Below are positions 16,179 through 24,995 of a DNA stretch of 64,000 nucleotides, piece after piece. Every line of letters begins with the position of its first letter. Position 1 is the first letter of the stretch. The notes under the pieces are model-generated. The model had not been told where the DNA came from. It saw only the letters and a program-made list of their open reading frames with translations, and made no database searches. The DNA comes from Deltaproteobacteria bacterium (GTDB lineage: Bacteria > Myxococcota_A > UBA9160 > PR03). The position numbers and the translations under genes were made by a program. The stretch lies in assembly GCA_035063765.1 (NCBI GenBank), contig JAPSFT010000007.1:124001-188000 (forward strand). Reading direction: 5' to 3'.

Positions 16179-16919
16179 ATGCGAAAGTTGCTCGCTCTCC
16201 TCGCCGCCAACGCGCTCGTCCTCGGGACGGCGGGGGTGGCCTCCGCCTACAACGGCTCCGTCTCGGCAAGCCTCAACGTGGCGATCGGAACCCTGCCGCC
16301 GGCCGGGTTCACGGGTGGCGCGGCGTCGGCTTCGTCGGCGGGCCAGGGGGGCGCGGCCACGCTCCCGGCCGGCTCGCTGAGCGGCATCTTCTCGGCCCCC
16401 ATCGACCCGCCGCTCCTCGGCCTCCTCGACGGCATCGGCGTCGGCGAGCCGGGCGGCTGGCCGGGCGATCCGGCCCAGAACAACAAGCTCACCTGGAGCG
16501 GGGCGGGCGGCACGATGGCGCTCAACGGCTCGGCGTACCTGCTGATGGCCGGTGCGTCGGTGGCCGAGATCCCGCTCGGCGTGATCGGCGTCGGCGGCAC
16601 CCAGATGTTCCACGTCCTCACGCTGGTGGCGGGTACGATCAACGCCAACCCGTACCAGCTCGGCGCGGTGACCCTGATGGGCGCCCTCAACGGCGAGAAC
16701 CACACGCTCATGGCGACGGGCGTCGACAACCGCACCGCCGGCGGCGTGGGCCAGCTGGTGCTGGTCAGCCCGACCAACGTGAGCCTCGGTGCGATCGGGA
16801 CCCTGGCGTCGATCGCGACGCTCACCCTGAACGCGCCGGAGCCCGGTGCCATGCTGCTCGGCGGCGCGGCCGTCGCGAGCCTCGTGACGCTCGGGATCCG
16901 GCGCCGGAAGCGGGCGTAG
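16179..16919 (+). CDS. PEP-CTERM-sorted exported protein
   Basis: 246 aa. It has a Sec signal peptide (MRKLLALLAANALVLGTAGV, cleavage likely after ASA near residue 23). A Gly/Ala/Ser-rich, low-complexity beta-rich body without Cys follows. The end is a classic tripartite sorting tail: APEPGAMLLGG, a hydrophobic stretch (AAVASLVTLG), and a basic end (IRRRKRA). PEP-CTERM tails are recognised by exosortases, cleaved, and the proteins released or anchored to the surface in exopolysaccharide-producing bacteria. No exosortase is in this window. The gene has its own strong terminator, so it is monocistronic. The body has no recognised function. Confidence 0.85.
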   Translation: MRKLLALLAANALVLGTAGVASAYNGSVSASLNVAIGTLPPAGFTGGAASASSAGQGGAATLPAGSLSGIFSAPIDPPLLGLLDGIGVGEPGGWPGDPAQNNKLTWSGAGGTMALNGSAYLLMAGASVAEIPLGVIGVGGTQMFHVLTLVAGTINANPYQLGAVTLMGALNGENHTLMATGVDNRTAGGVGQLVLVSPTNVSLGAIGTLASIATLTLNAPEPGAMLLGGAAVASLVTLGIRRRKRA

Positions 16920-16946
16920 CGAGCCGCCCGGACCCCTGGCTCCTTC

Positions 16947-16990
16947 GCTGCGGCGGCCCTTCCGAGAGGAGGGGCCGCCGCAGCTCTTTT
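16947..16990 (+). terminator. strong intrinsic terminator
   Basis: A perfect 13-bp inverted repeat (GCTGCGGCGGCCC at 16947-16959 pairing with GGGCCGCCGCAGC at 16972-16984) is separated by 12 bases and followed directly by TCTTTT (16985-16990). It sits 27 bp behind the PEP-CTERM stop codon and would end its transcript before the sulfatase gene. Confidence 0.9.
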
Positions 16991-17053
16991 GCCCCGCCGT
17001 GAGCGGTTCCGTACGATTCCGGGCCCTCTTCCGCGCATGGAGAGCGTTTCCGG

Positions 17054-18538
17054 ATGCTGCAGCGGCTGCTTGCGAAGCGCGCGCGCTGGTGGGTCGTCGC
17101 GGGCGTGCTGCTCGCTGCCGGCCTCGCGAGCCAGGTGCGGATCACGCCGCCGCCCCGCTCCGCGGGCACGCTCGCGGACCTGCGAGCACTCCGCGAGCGC
17201 GACGACCTCCACGTCGTCCTGATCCTGGTCGACACGCTGCGGGCCGACCATCTCTCGGTCTCCGGCTACGCGCGGCCGACGACACCCTTCCTCGAAGAGA
17301 TCTCGCGCTACGGCATCCGCTTCGCCCGCGCCCGTTCCCAGTCGAGCTGGACCAAGACCTCGATGGCCTCGCTGTGGACCGCGCGCTACCCCGCCCGCAC
17401 GGCGGTCTTCGACTACTCGCACGTCGTCCCCGAAGGCCTCGTGATGGCGGCCGAGGCCTTCCAGGCCGGAGGCTTCCGGACCACCGGCATCTACCGCAAC
17501 ACCTGGCTCCTGCCGAATGCCGGCTTCGACCGGGGCTTCGACGTCTACCTGCAGCCCGTCCCGAGCACCGCGCGCGCGCGCTTCCAGAGGGCCTCGCGCC
17601 CGGGCCATCACGAGCTCCAGGGCACCGATCTCGACGTCGTGGACGCCGCGCTCGAGTTCTTCCGCTCCCATCCCGGGGAGCGCTCGTTCCTCTACCTCCA
17701 CCTGATGGACGCCCACCAGTACCTCTACGAGAGCGCGTCGGGGCTGTTCGGGACGAAGCTGGTGGACAGCTACGACAACGCGATCCACTGGACCGACCGC
17801 CTGCTCTCGGCCTTCTTCAAGGGGCTTGCGGACCAGGACCTCCTGCGCCGCACCCTGATCGTGATCGCCTCGGACCACGGTGAGGAGTTCATGGAGCACG
17901 GCGCCGAGGGGCACGCGCGGAACCTGTACCGCGAGGTGACGGACGTACCGCTCGTGATCTCACCGCCCTTCAACCTCGAGCAGCCGATCGTGGTCGAGGA
18001 GACGGTGCGCAACATCGACATCGTGCCGACCCTGCTCGACCTGGCGGGCCTGCCTCCGATCCCGGGCGCCGACGGCATCTCGCTGCTGCCCCTGATCGAG
18101 GCCGTCGCCGCAGGCCGCGCTCCCGGCGCCGCCGCGCCCGGGCGCGACTTCGCGCTCCTCGACCGGGCCTGGGCCGACCTCGACACGCCGCACCAGCTCA
18201 CGCAGTCGATCACCGCCGGCGGCCTGCGGCTCATCGTCGAGGACTGCGTCGAGGATGGCGTCACGCTCTTCGATCTCGGCGCCGACCCGGGCGAGACCCG
18301 CAACCTCGCGCCCGACCGTCCCGAGCAGGTCGCGGCGCTGCGCGCCGAGATCGACGCGCACTTCACGGCCGCCACGGGGGAGACGCGGGCGACCGAGATG
18401 GCGCTCGACCAGGCGCAGATCGAGCGCCTCCGGGAGCTCGGCTACGTCCTCGGCGCACCCCGACCCGGAGGCGAGCCGCCGCCGACCCGCTGTCCGCCGG
18501 CGCAGGACGCGCCGGGAGCCGGCGCCGCCGCCTCCTGA
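17054..18538 (+). CDS. membrane-anchored sulfatase-superfamily protein
   Basis: 494 aa. An N-terminal membrane segment (RWWVVAGVLLAAGLASQV) is followed by the alkaline-phosphatase/sulfatase fold. The first metal site is VVLILVDTLRADHLS. The nucleophile region is SQSSWTKTSMASLWT, and the second metal site is VIASDHGEEFMEHG. The canonical C/S-x-P-S-R sulfatase motif is replaced by SSWTKTS, so formylglycine formation is not expected; the attacking residue is probably the Thr or Ser in this segment. The real substrate may be a phosphate or phosphonate ester in the envelope rather than a sulfate. It runs convergent to the second, TPR-fused sulfatase. Confidence 0.8.
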   Translation: MLQRLLAKRARWWVVAGVLLAAGLASQVRITPPPRSAGTLADLRALRERDDLHVVLILVDTLRADHLSVSGYARPTTPFLEEISRYGIRFARARSQSSWTKTSMASLWTARYPARTAVFDYSHVVPEGLVMAAEAFQAGGFRTTGIYRNTWLLPNAGFDRGFDVYLQPVPSTARARFQRASRPGHHELQGTDLDVVDAALEFFRSHPGERSFLYLHLMDAHQYLYESASGLFGTKLVDSYDNAIHWTDRLLSAFFKGLADQDLLRRTLIVIASDHGEEFMEHGAEGHARNLYREVTDVPLVISPPFNLEQPIVVEETVRNIDIVPTLLDLAGLPPIPGADGISLLPLIEAVAAGRAPGAAAPGRDFALLDRAWADLDTPHQLTQSITAGGLRLIVEDCVEDGVTLFDLGADPGETRNLAPDRPEQVAALRAEIDAHFTAATGETRATEMALDQAQIERLRELGYVLGAPRPGGEPPPTRCPPAQDAPGAGAAAS

Positions 18539-18583
18539 CGGCCCTCCCGTGCCGGCCGGCGAGAACCGGCAGGCCGGCCGCCT

Positions 18584-20680
18584 TCAGTCGCCGGGGTCCG
18601 GCTCGAGCGCGCGCGCGGCGGCGCGCGCCTCGGCGGCCCCGGCAAGGTCGCCCTGGGCCTCCCGCAGGGCCTCCGCAGCTCGCAGCAGGGCCCCGCTGCG
18701 CGGGTGCTCGCGCAGGGCGGCCTCGACCCGCAGCAGGGCGAGCTCCGGGCGCCCCGCTCCGTTCTCGACCTGGGCCAGCCGCAGCGCGGCGAGCGGGTCG
18801 GCGAGCAGGCGGGGCGGCGCCTGCGCGAGCAGGGCGAAGGCCGCGCTGCGATCGCCGCGTGCGAGCAGCAGGGCCGCCAGCCGCCAGAGCGCACCCGGCG
18901 CCGGCGCGCGCGCGCCGAGGGCTTCGCGATACCGGCGCTCCGCCCCGGGAAGGTCGCCGCGCTGCTCGGCGATCACCCCGAGCGTCGCGAGCGGACCGCC
19001 GGTGCCAGGCGCGAGCTCGAGCGCGCGAGCGAGGGCGGCTTCGGCGCCATCGAGCTGCCCCTCCTGCAGGCAGACTGCGGCGTCGAGCTCGTGCGCATCC
19101 GAACGCTCGGGCGCGGCGGCCAGCGCCGCGTCCGCGGCGGCGCGCGCGGCCGGGAGGTCGCCGAGCGCGAGCTCCACGAGCGCGCGCATCTGGAGCACGG
19201 CGAAGCCGCGTGCCGGGATCGGGTCGAGCCGCGCCTTCGCCTCGCGGGGCCGGTCCGCGGCGAGCAGGCCGTTCGCGTCGTGCACCGCAGCCACCGCGCC
19301 GATCGCCTCCTTCGGGTCGATCCCGTCCACCCGCCCGAGCGGCGCCAGCGCGGCGGCGGCTGGGGCGATCGCGTAGCCGAGCCGTTCGAGCTGCGCGCGC
19401 ACGAGCGCGTCGCCGGCCGCCGGCGCTGCGGGCCGCGGCGCGCCCGCGAGCAGCGCGTCGAGCTCGGCCGCGAGCGCCGCAAGCCGCGCCGGCTCCTGCT
19501 GCGATAGGTCGCGCGTCTCGTCCGGGTCGGTCCCGAGCGCGTAGAGCTCGGGGCGCGGCGCGCGCACGTACTTCCAGCCGCCGCTGCGCAGGCCGAAGAG
19601 CGGGCTCCATCCCTGCTCGAGGCGGGTGGCGAGCGTCTCGAGGTACGCCGTGCGCGGCGCGTCCTCGCGGCCGGCCCAGAGCGGCTCGAGGCTGCGGCCC
19701 TCGGCCGGCACGAGCGGCGGTGCCCCCGCCAGGGCCAGCAGCGTGGGCGCCACGTCCACGAGCCGCACCTGGGCGCCGACGACCCGGCCCACCGGCACGC
19801 CGGGCCCGGCGAGCAGCAGCGGGACGTGCTGGGTGGCGTCGTAGACGCCGTAGGAGTGGGTGGGCTCGCCGTGCTCGCCGAGGCTCTCGCCGTGGTCGCT
19901 CGTCACCGCGACCAGCGTGGCGCGGTCCGGGAAGCGCGCGTCGAGCGCGGCCAGCAGGCGCCCGAGCTGCGCGTCGGCGAAGGCGATCTCGCCGGCGTAG
20001 GGCCGGGCGCGGAAGCGCGCCTCGAAGGGTGGTGGCGGCGCGTACTCGGAGTGCGGGTCGTAGAGGTGCACGAACAGGAAGAAGCGCTCGGGCGCGTGCG
20101 CCAGCCACGCCTCCACGGCCGCGACGGTCGCGTCGCCGCGGCGCTCCGCCATCGCCACCAGGCCGCGCCCCGGACCGCGGGGGGAGAGCTGGTCGTCCCA
20201 GTGCCCGAAGCCGCGCGCGAGCCCGAAGCTGCGGTCGAGCACGTAGGCCGAGACGAAGCCGGCCGTGGCGAAGCCGGCCTCGCGCATGCGCTCGGCGAGC
20301 GTCGGGTGCGCGCCGGCGAGGCGGAACACGCCGTTGTGGTGGACCCCGTGGGCGTAGGGCTCGCGAGCGGTGAGCAGCGACGCGTGGGAGGGCAGCGTGA
20401 TCGGGGCCGGGCTCACGGTGTCCGCGAAGCGGGTGCCGCGCGCGGCGAGCGCATCGAGGTTCGGCGTCCAGGCGCCGGCGGCGCCCCAGGCACCGACGTG
20501 GTCGGCACGCAGGGTGTCGATGCTGACCAGCACCACGCGCGCCGGCCGCGCCGGCGGTGCCGGAGCCGTGGCGGGGGCAGCCGGCTGCACGCGTTCCTCG
20601 CCGCAGCCCGGCGCCGCGGCGAGCAGCAGGCCGCAGGCGAGCCCGCGGAGCACCCACGAGGCCCTGCGCTCACTCGACAC
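18584..20680 (-). CDS. sulfatase-TPR fusion lipoprotein
   Basis: 698 aa from GTG at 20680, which overlaps the upstream gene's stop region by 11 bases; a longer ATG form (start at 20752) would overlap by 83 bases. From the GTG, a lipoprotein signal is clean: MSSERRASWVLRGLACGLLL, then AAAPGC. The first ~410 residues are a sulfatase domain (VVLVSIDTLRADHVG, nucleophile region PAPITLPSHASLLT with Thr/Ser and no Cys, VTSDHGESLGEHGE). The last ~250 residues are TPR-like hairpins (LQMRALVELALGDLPAARAA, ERSDAHELDAAVCLQEGQLD). It is predicted to be exported and anchored. The TPR half could dock the hydrolase to a partner. It is co-directional and overlapping with the propeller lipoprotein gene. Confidence 0.82.
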   Translation of the reverse strand: MSSERRASWVLRGLACGLLLAAAPGCGEERVQPAAPATAPAPPARPARVVLVSIDTLRADHVGAWGAAGAWTPNLDALAARGTRFADTVSPAPITLPSHASLLTAREPYAHGVHHNGVFRLAGAHPTLAERMREAGFATAGFVSAYVLDRSFGLARGFGHWDDQLSPRGPGRGLVAMAERRGDATVAAVEAWLAHAPERFFLFVHLYDPHSEYAPPPPFEARFRARPYAGEIAFADAQLGRLLAALDARFPDRATLVAVTSDHGESLGEHGEPTHSYGVYDATQHVPLLLAGPGVPVGRVVGAQVRLVDVAPTLLALAGAPPLVPAEGRSLEPLWAGREDAPRTAYLETLATRLEQGWSPLFGLRSGGWKYVRAPRPELYALGTDPDETRDLSQQEPARLAALAAELDALLAGAPRPAAPAAGDALVRAQLERLGYAIAPAAAALAPLGRVDGIDPKEAIGAVAAVHDANGLLAADRPREAKARLDPIPARGFAVLQMRALVELALGDLPAARAAADAALAAAPERSDAHELDAAVCLQEGQLDGAEAALARALELAPGTGGPLATLGVIAEQRGDLPGAERRYREALGARAPAPGALWRLAALLLARGDRSAAFALLAQAPPRLLADPLAALRLAQVENGAGRPELALLRVEAALREHPRSGALLRAAEALREAQGDLAGAAEARAAARALEPDPGD

Positions 20681-21767
20681 GGAAGAGCCGGCCGCCGGCG
20701 CTCGCACCCGCCCAGAGGTGGCCGGCGAAGGCTGCGAGGCTCGCGCAGGCATCGACGCTGACGCGGCCGTCGGCGAGCGGGACCGGCGCGAACACCCCGG
20801 GCCCGGGCGCGGGCGCCACCAGCGTGAAGGTCGCGTGATCGCGCGCGCCGAACAGGCCGCGCGGCGTCAGCGCGTAGAGGTTGCCGTCGAGCTCCGCGAG
20901 GCCCGACACCAGCTCGCCCGCCAGGGTGGCGACCGGCTGCCAGCGGTCGCCGCCGTCGCTCCACAGCAACTGGAAGCGCCCCTCGGCATGCAGCGACCAG
21001 AACAGGCGCCCGCGCCCGCTCACGTACCACCGGATCGTGTCGGCTTCACCCGGGATCGCGTCGACCCCGTGCGGACGACCGGGGACCGCGGCGAAGCGCA
21101 GGTAGTCGGCCGGCGACCCGGTGCGGGCCTTCGCGACCAGCAGCTCGCCCTGGTGCTCGACCATGAACTTCAGCCGCGCCGCGCCGGCGACCGCCACCAC
21201 CTGCCACGGGGCGGCCGGGCTCGCGGGCTCGCGCAGCAGCGCTCCGCGGCCGTCCTCGAGCGCGTTGGAGGTGAGCAGCACGCCGCGATGCTCGATCACG
21301 TCGTAGGTGTGGACGGCGCCGGCCAGCTCGCTCGCGACGAAGCTCTCGCCGTCGCGGCTCGTGTAGAGCCGGCCCGGTGCGATGCCCTGGGGATCCGCGT
21401 CCGGCACCCAGAGCGCGTCGCGCAGCACGCGCAGCCGCAGGAAGCCCTGGCTGAAGGGGCGATCGAGGTCGACCCGGTAGCTCGTGCCGTCGCGGGTGGA
21501 GAGCACCCGGGACCCGAAGGCGTCGAGCGGGTTCACGCCCGTCGCGAGGTAGAGCCGGCCCTGGAACACGGCGAGGTCGGCGATCACCGGGTGCGCCTGC
21601 GCCGGGTGCGCCGCCTCGACGAAGCGCGCGCCCGCGAGCAGGGGCACGCCGGGCGCGGCGTCGCGCGCCTCCGGTGCCCCGCACGCCAGCGCGAAGGGGA
21701 TCGCGGCGGCGGCCGCCCGGCGCCGCCAGCACCGTCGCGGGCCCGCCCGTCGGGAGACGCGTGTCAT
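20670..21767 (-). CDS. lipoprotein with propeller-like repeats
   Basis: 365 aa. The N-terminus has an Arg-rich n-region and AAAIPFALACG, giving a lipobox LAC. The body has repeated strands such as IADLAVFQGRLYLATGVN, GRLYTSRDGESFVASEL, LLWSDGGDRWQPVATL and LAELDGNLYALTPRGLFG. These contain Asp-box-like SRDGxSF and SDGGDRW motifs that indicate a beta-propeller. No catalytic residue can be assigned. It is overlapped by the start of the sulfatase-TPR gene, so the two are likely one operon; a ligand-binding or surface-exposed accessory role is inferred. Family not recognised. Confidence 0.55.
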   Translation of the reverse strand: MTRVSRRAGPRRCWRRRAAAAAIPFALACGAPEARDAAPGVPLLAGARFVEAAHPAQAHPVIADLAVFQGRLYLATGVNPLDAFGSRVLSTRDGTSYRVDLDRPFSQGFLRLRVLRDALWVPDADPQGIAPGRLYTSRDGESFVASELAGAVHTYDVIEHRGVLLTSNALEDGRGALLREPASPAAPWQVVAVAGAARLKFMVEHQGELLVAKARTGSPADYLRFAAVPGRPHGVDAIPGEADTIRWYVSGRGRLFWSLHAEGRFQLLWSDGGDRWQPVATLAGELVSGLAELDGNLYALTPRGLFGARDHATFTLVAPAPGPGVFAPVPLADGRVSVDACASLAAFAGHLWAGASAGGRLFRVE

Positions 21768-21887
21768 CGGCGCGGGAGGCTAGAGCCCATCGCAGGGACC
21801 CGCTGCCGGCGCGGTCACGCGCGCCTCGCGCGCTGGCCCGGAGGGGCATTTCTCGTATGCTCCCGCGCGTCCGGCCGCGTTGGCCCC

Positions 21888-24800
21888 GTGGAGCGCCCCT
21901 TGCGGGACCGCAGCTTCTGGCCCGTCGCCCTCTGCTTCCTGCTGTCGGGCTTCGCGGCCCTGATCTACCAGACGGCCTGGACCCGCGCGTTCGCCTTCGT
22001 CTTCGGCACCTCGGAGCTCGCGGTCGCCACCGTGCTGGCGGCCTACATGGGCGGGCTCGCGGCCGGCTCCTGGGTGGCCGGCCGCCACGCGCACCGGGTG
22101 CGGCGGCCGGTGCTCGTCTACGGCGCGCTCGAGGGCGGCATCGCGGCGGCGGCGCTGGCGGTCCCGCTCGCCGTGCGCGCCGCGACCGCACTCCATGGCG
22201 TGCTCTTCGGAGGGCAGCCCGAGGTGCCATCCTCGGGCGGCACGGGGTCGGCGCTCTACTTCCTCGGGTCGTCGTTCCTGATCCTGCTCGTCCCGACGGC
22301 GCTGATGGGCGCGACCCTGCCCCTGCTCGCGCGCTCCGGGGTGCACACGCAGAGCCAGATCGGCTCGCGGATCGGCGCCCTCTACGCCCTGAACACGGCC
22401 GGTGCCGTCGCCGGCACCGGGATGGCGGCCTTCTGGCTGCTGCCGGCCCTGGGCCTCTCGAGGACGGTGCTGGTGGCGGTGGCCGCCAACGTGGTGGTCT
22501 TCGCCATCGCCGCCGCGCTCGCTCGGACGGCGCCACCGCTCGCCCCCGCGACGGCGAGCACCGCCACGCCCCGGCGCGGCTTCCACTGGATCCTGCCGGC
22601 CGTGCTCGTCTCGGGTGCGGTCTCGTTCGGCTACGAGGTGTTCTGGTTCCGGCTGCTCTCGCATCTCCTCGGCGGCAGCGTGCACGCCTTCTCGACGATG
22701 CTGGCGAGCTTCCTGATCGGCATCGCGGCCGGCTCCGCGATCGCGGCCCGCCTCGCGTCGAGCCCGGAGCGCGGCGGGCGCGGCTTCGCGATCGCCCAGC
22801 TCGGGATCGCGGCGCTCTCGGTCGTGGCATACACACTTCTCGATCGCACGCCGGCGCTCGCCGGCCTGCTGGCCGGGGTTCCGCGCGAGGGGGCCGACGC
22901 GCTGATCGCGATCGCCGTCCTGCTGCCGGGCACGCTCTGCATCGGTGCCACCTTCCCGTTCGCGGTGCGGGTGCTGGCGCGCACCCCCGAGGAGGCCAGC
23001 GCCGCCACCGCGCGCGTCTACGCCTGGAACACGGTCGGTGCGATCGCGGGCTCGATCGGCGCGGGCTTCTGGCTGATCCCGGCGCTGGGCTTCCCGGGCG
23101 CGCTCGCGGCGTTCGTCGCGGCGAGCGCGCTGCTCGCGCTCCTCGCCGCCACGGCGAGCGTCCCGCGCGCGCCGGGGCTCGCGCTCGGTGCAGCGGCGCT
23201 CGCGCTCGCGGCCGTCCTGGTGCCGCTCGAGCCGCCCTGGACGCTCCTGCGCACCGGCCCGCTCGTGCGCGAGCCGCAGCCCGGCAAGGTCGCCTTCGAC
23301 GCCGTCGGCCGCACCGCCACCGTGCTCCTGCTCGACGAGGGCAGCCAGTGGAGCCTGCGCACGAACGGGCTGCCCGAGTCGACGGTCATGGGCCGTCACG
23401 GCCGGCCCATGAAGTTCGGGAGCGGCCGCTGGCTCGGGATCCTGCCGACGCTCGCGCGGCCGGAGAGCCGCGAGCTGCTGGTGGTCGGCCTCGGCGGCGG
23501 CGTCGCCATCGAGCTGGTGCCGCCCTCGATCGAGCGCATCGACGTGATCGAGCTCGAGCCCGAGGTCGTCGAGGCGAACCGCCGGCTCTCGCCGCTGCGG
23601 CGCTTCGACCCGCTCGCCGATCCGCGCGTGCGCGTCCACGTGAACGACGCCCGCGGCGCGCTCCAGCTCACGAGCCGGCGCTTCGACGCGATCGTCTCCC
23701 AGCCCTCGCACCCCTGGACCGCCGGGGCGTCGCACCTCTACACGCGGGAGTTCTTCCAGCTCGCGCGCCGCCATCTGCGCCCGGGCGGGGTCCTGGTGCA
23801 GTGGATGGGCATGCACTTCGTCGACACGGAGCTCCTGCGGGTGCTGCTCGCGACGCTGCTCGACAGCTTCCCCCACGTGCGCGTGTACGGCCCCTACCTG
23901 GCTGGCGAGTTTGCGTTCGTGGCCTCGGAGCAGCCGCTGCCGATCGAGGAGACCTCGGCCCGGGCGCTCGCCGCCGCGCCGGGCTTCTTTGCCCGCCTGG
24001 GCCTGTTGGCGCCCGAGGCGATCGCCGCCGACCTGCTGCTCGACGAGCAGGGGGTGCGCGCGTTCGCCGCCGGTGCGCCCGTCGGCACCGACGACCGGAA
24101 CCTGCTCCAGACGCGCTCGCCGGGCGTGATCGCGAGGAATGCCGGACTCACGCCGGCGGCCGCGCTCGCCGCTCTGGCCGGGCAGGACCCCCTGCCCGGG
24201 CTCGTCCGGCGCATGGATCCGCTGCTGCTCGCCGACGCGCTGCAGGCGCACGCCGCCACCGCGCGGGCGCTGCAGGTCGCCGACGGGGTGGAGGAGGACC
24301 CGGGGCTGCGGCACACGGTGCTCGGCTGGATCGCCGCGTCCTCCGGCCAGGCGCAGCGTGCCGGACAGGAGCTCGACGCGGCGCTCGCGAAGGACCCGCA
24401 CCAGCCCTTCGCGCGGGCGGCGCTGCTGCGCGTGCGGCGCGGCGCCTACCTGCGCTCACCCGAGACGCTCGCGCAGCTCGCGCCGCTCGCGCCCGAGGAG
24501 CAGGCGGTGCTCGACGCCTGGCGCGCGCTCGAGGCCGGCGACGAGGCCGCTTCCGCGGCCCTCGAGCCGCGCCTCGCCGCGATCGACCCCCGCCATCCGC
24601 TGGCCCGGGAAGCGCTGCGCGCGCGCGCCGATGCGCGCGTCGCCCGCGGCGACCCGGCCAGCGCGGTCGAGGCGCTGGCGCTGCTCGACGACGCCATGCA
24701 GTACGGCGCGCGCCCGGAGGACTTCGTAGCGCGCGCGCGTGCGGCGCTGCTGGCGGGGGATCCCGACGAGTCGATCGACACGCTCGCGCAGCTCCTGCCG

Positions 24801-24995
24801 TGGGTCGAGTCGAACCCGAACCCGGGCGCGATCGCGCAGCAGGCGCTCGCGTTCCTCGACGGGATCCCCGCGGACGCCGACGCCATGGGCCGGCGAGCCG
24901 GGATCCGCGTGCGCTTCGAGCGGGCCGCGCACGGCGGACGCCAGGCCCCGCGAGGCGCCGCACGCGCCCGGGGCGGGCGAACCCCTTCGGGATGA
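21888..24995 (+). CDS. membrane protein fused to spermidine-synthase-like and TPR-like domains
   Basis: 1035 aa from GTG at 21888 (a TTG at 21900 is also possible). At least eight transmembrane segments fill residues 1-430 (FWPVALCFLLSGFAALIYQT, TALMGATLPLLAR, LPGTLCIGATFPFAVRVLA), the MFS-like layout of PF01564-fused proteins. A Rossmann spermidine-synthase-like domain follows (LLVVGLGGGVAIELV, IDVIELEPEVVEANRR, VHVNDARGALQL). The usual catalytic Asp position is FDAIVSQPSHPW, so polyamine synthase activity is doubtful. The last ~280 residues are helical and TPR-like. The stop overlaps the start of the next gene (ATGA), so the two paralogues are co-translated. Confidence 0.8.
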   Translation: MERPLRDRSFWPVALCFLLSGFAALIYQTAWTRAFAFVFGTSELAVATVLAAYMGGLAAGSWVAGRHAHRVRRPVLVYGALEGGIAAAALAVPLAVRAATALHGVLFGGQPEVPSSGGTGSALYFLGSSFLILLVPTALMGATLPLLARSGVHTQSQIGSRIGALYALNTAGAVAGTGMAAFWLLPALGLSRTVLVAVAANVVVFAIAAALARTAPPLAPATASTATPRRGFHWILPAVLVSGAVSFGYEVFWFRLLSHLLGGSVHAFSTMLASFLIGIAAGSAIAARLASSPERGGRGFAIAQLGIAALSVVAYTLLDRTPALAGLLAGVPREGADALIAIAVLLPGTLCIGATFPFAVRVLARTPEEASAATARVYAWNTVGAIAGSIGAGFWLIPALGFPGALAAFVAASALLALLAATASVPRAPGLALGAAALALAAVLVPLEPPWTLLRTGPLVREPQPGKVAFDAVGRTATVLLLDEGSQWSLRTNGLPESTVMGRHGRPMKFGSGRWLGILPTLARPESRELLVVGLGGGVAIELVPPSIERIDVIELEPEVVEANRRLSPLRRFDPLADPRVRVHVNDARGALQLTSRRFDAIVSQPSHPWTAGASHLYTREFFQLARRHLRPGGVLVQWMGMHFVDTELLRVLLATLLDSFPHVRVYGPYLAGEFAFVASEQPLPIEETSARALAAAPGFFARLGLLAPEAIAADLLLDEQGVRAFAAGAPVGTDDRNLLQTRSPGVIARNAGLTPAAALAALAGQDPLPGLVRRMDPLLLADALQAHAATARALQVADGVEEDPGLRHTVLGWIAASSGQAQRAGQELDAALAKDPHQPFARAALLRVRRGAYLRSPETLAQLAPLAPEEQAVLDAWRALEAGDEAASAALEPRLAAIDPRHPLAREALRARADARVARGDPASAVEALALLDDAMQYGARPEDFVARARAALLAGDPDESIDTLAQLLPWVESNPNPGAIAQQALAFLDGIPADADAMGRRAGIRVRFERAAHGGRQAPRGAARARGGRTPSG

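Noticed and set aside
10912-16269. A continuous long frame suggesting one 1,785-residue TPR protein
   Set aside because: The real start is the GTG at 13425 overlapping the upstream TGA, followed by a clear lipoprotein signal. The part beyond 13425 is a shadow of the other TPR gene.
21674-24991. Upstream extension of the second membrane/SpeE-like protein to over 2,000 residues
   Set aside because: The frame before 24992 is out of register with the conserved first SpeE-like gene; the ATG at 24992 is immediately followed by a hydrophobic segment expected at the N-terminus.
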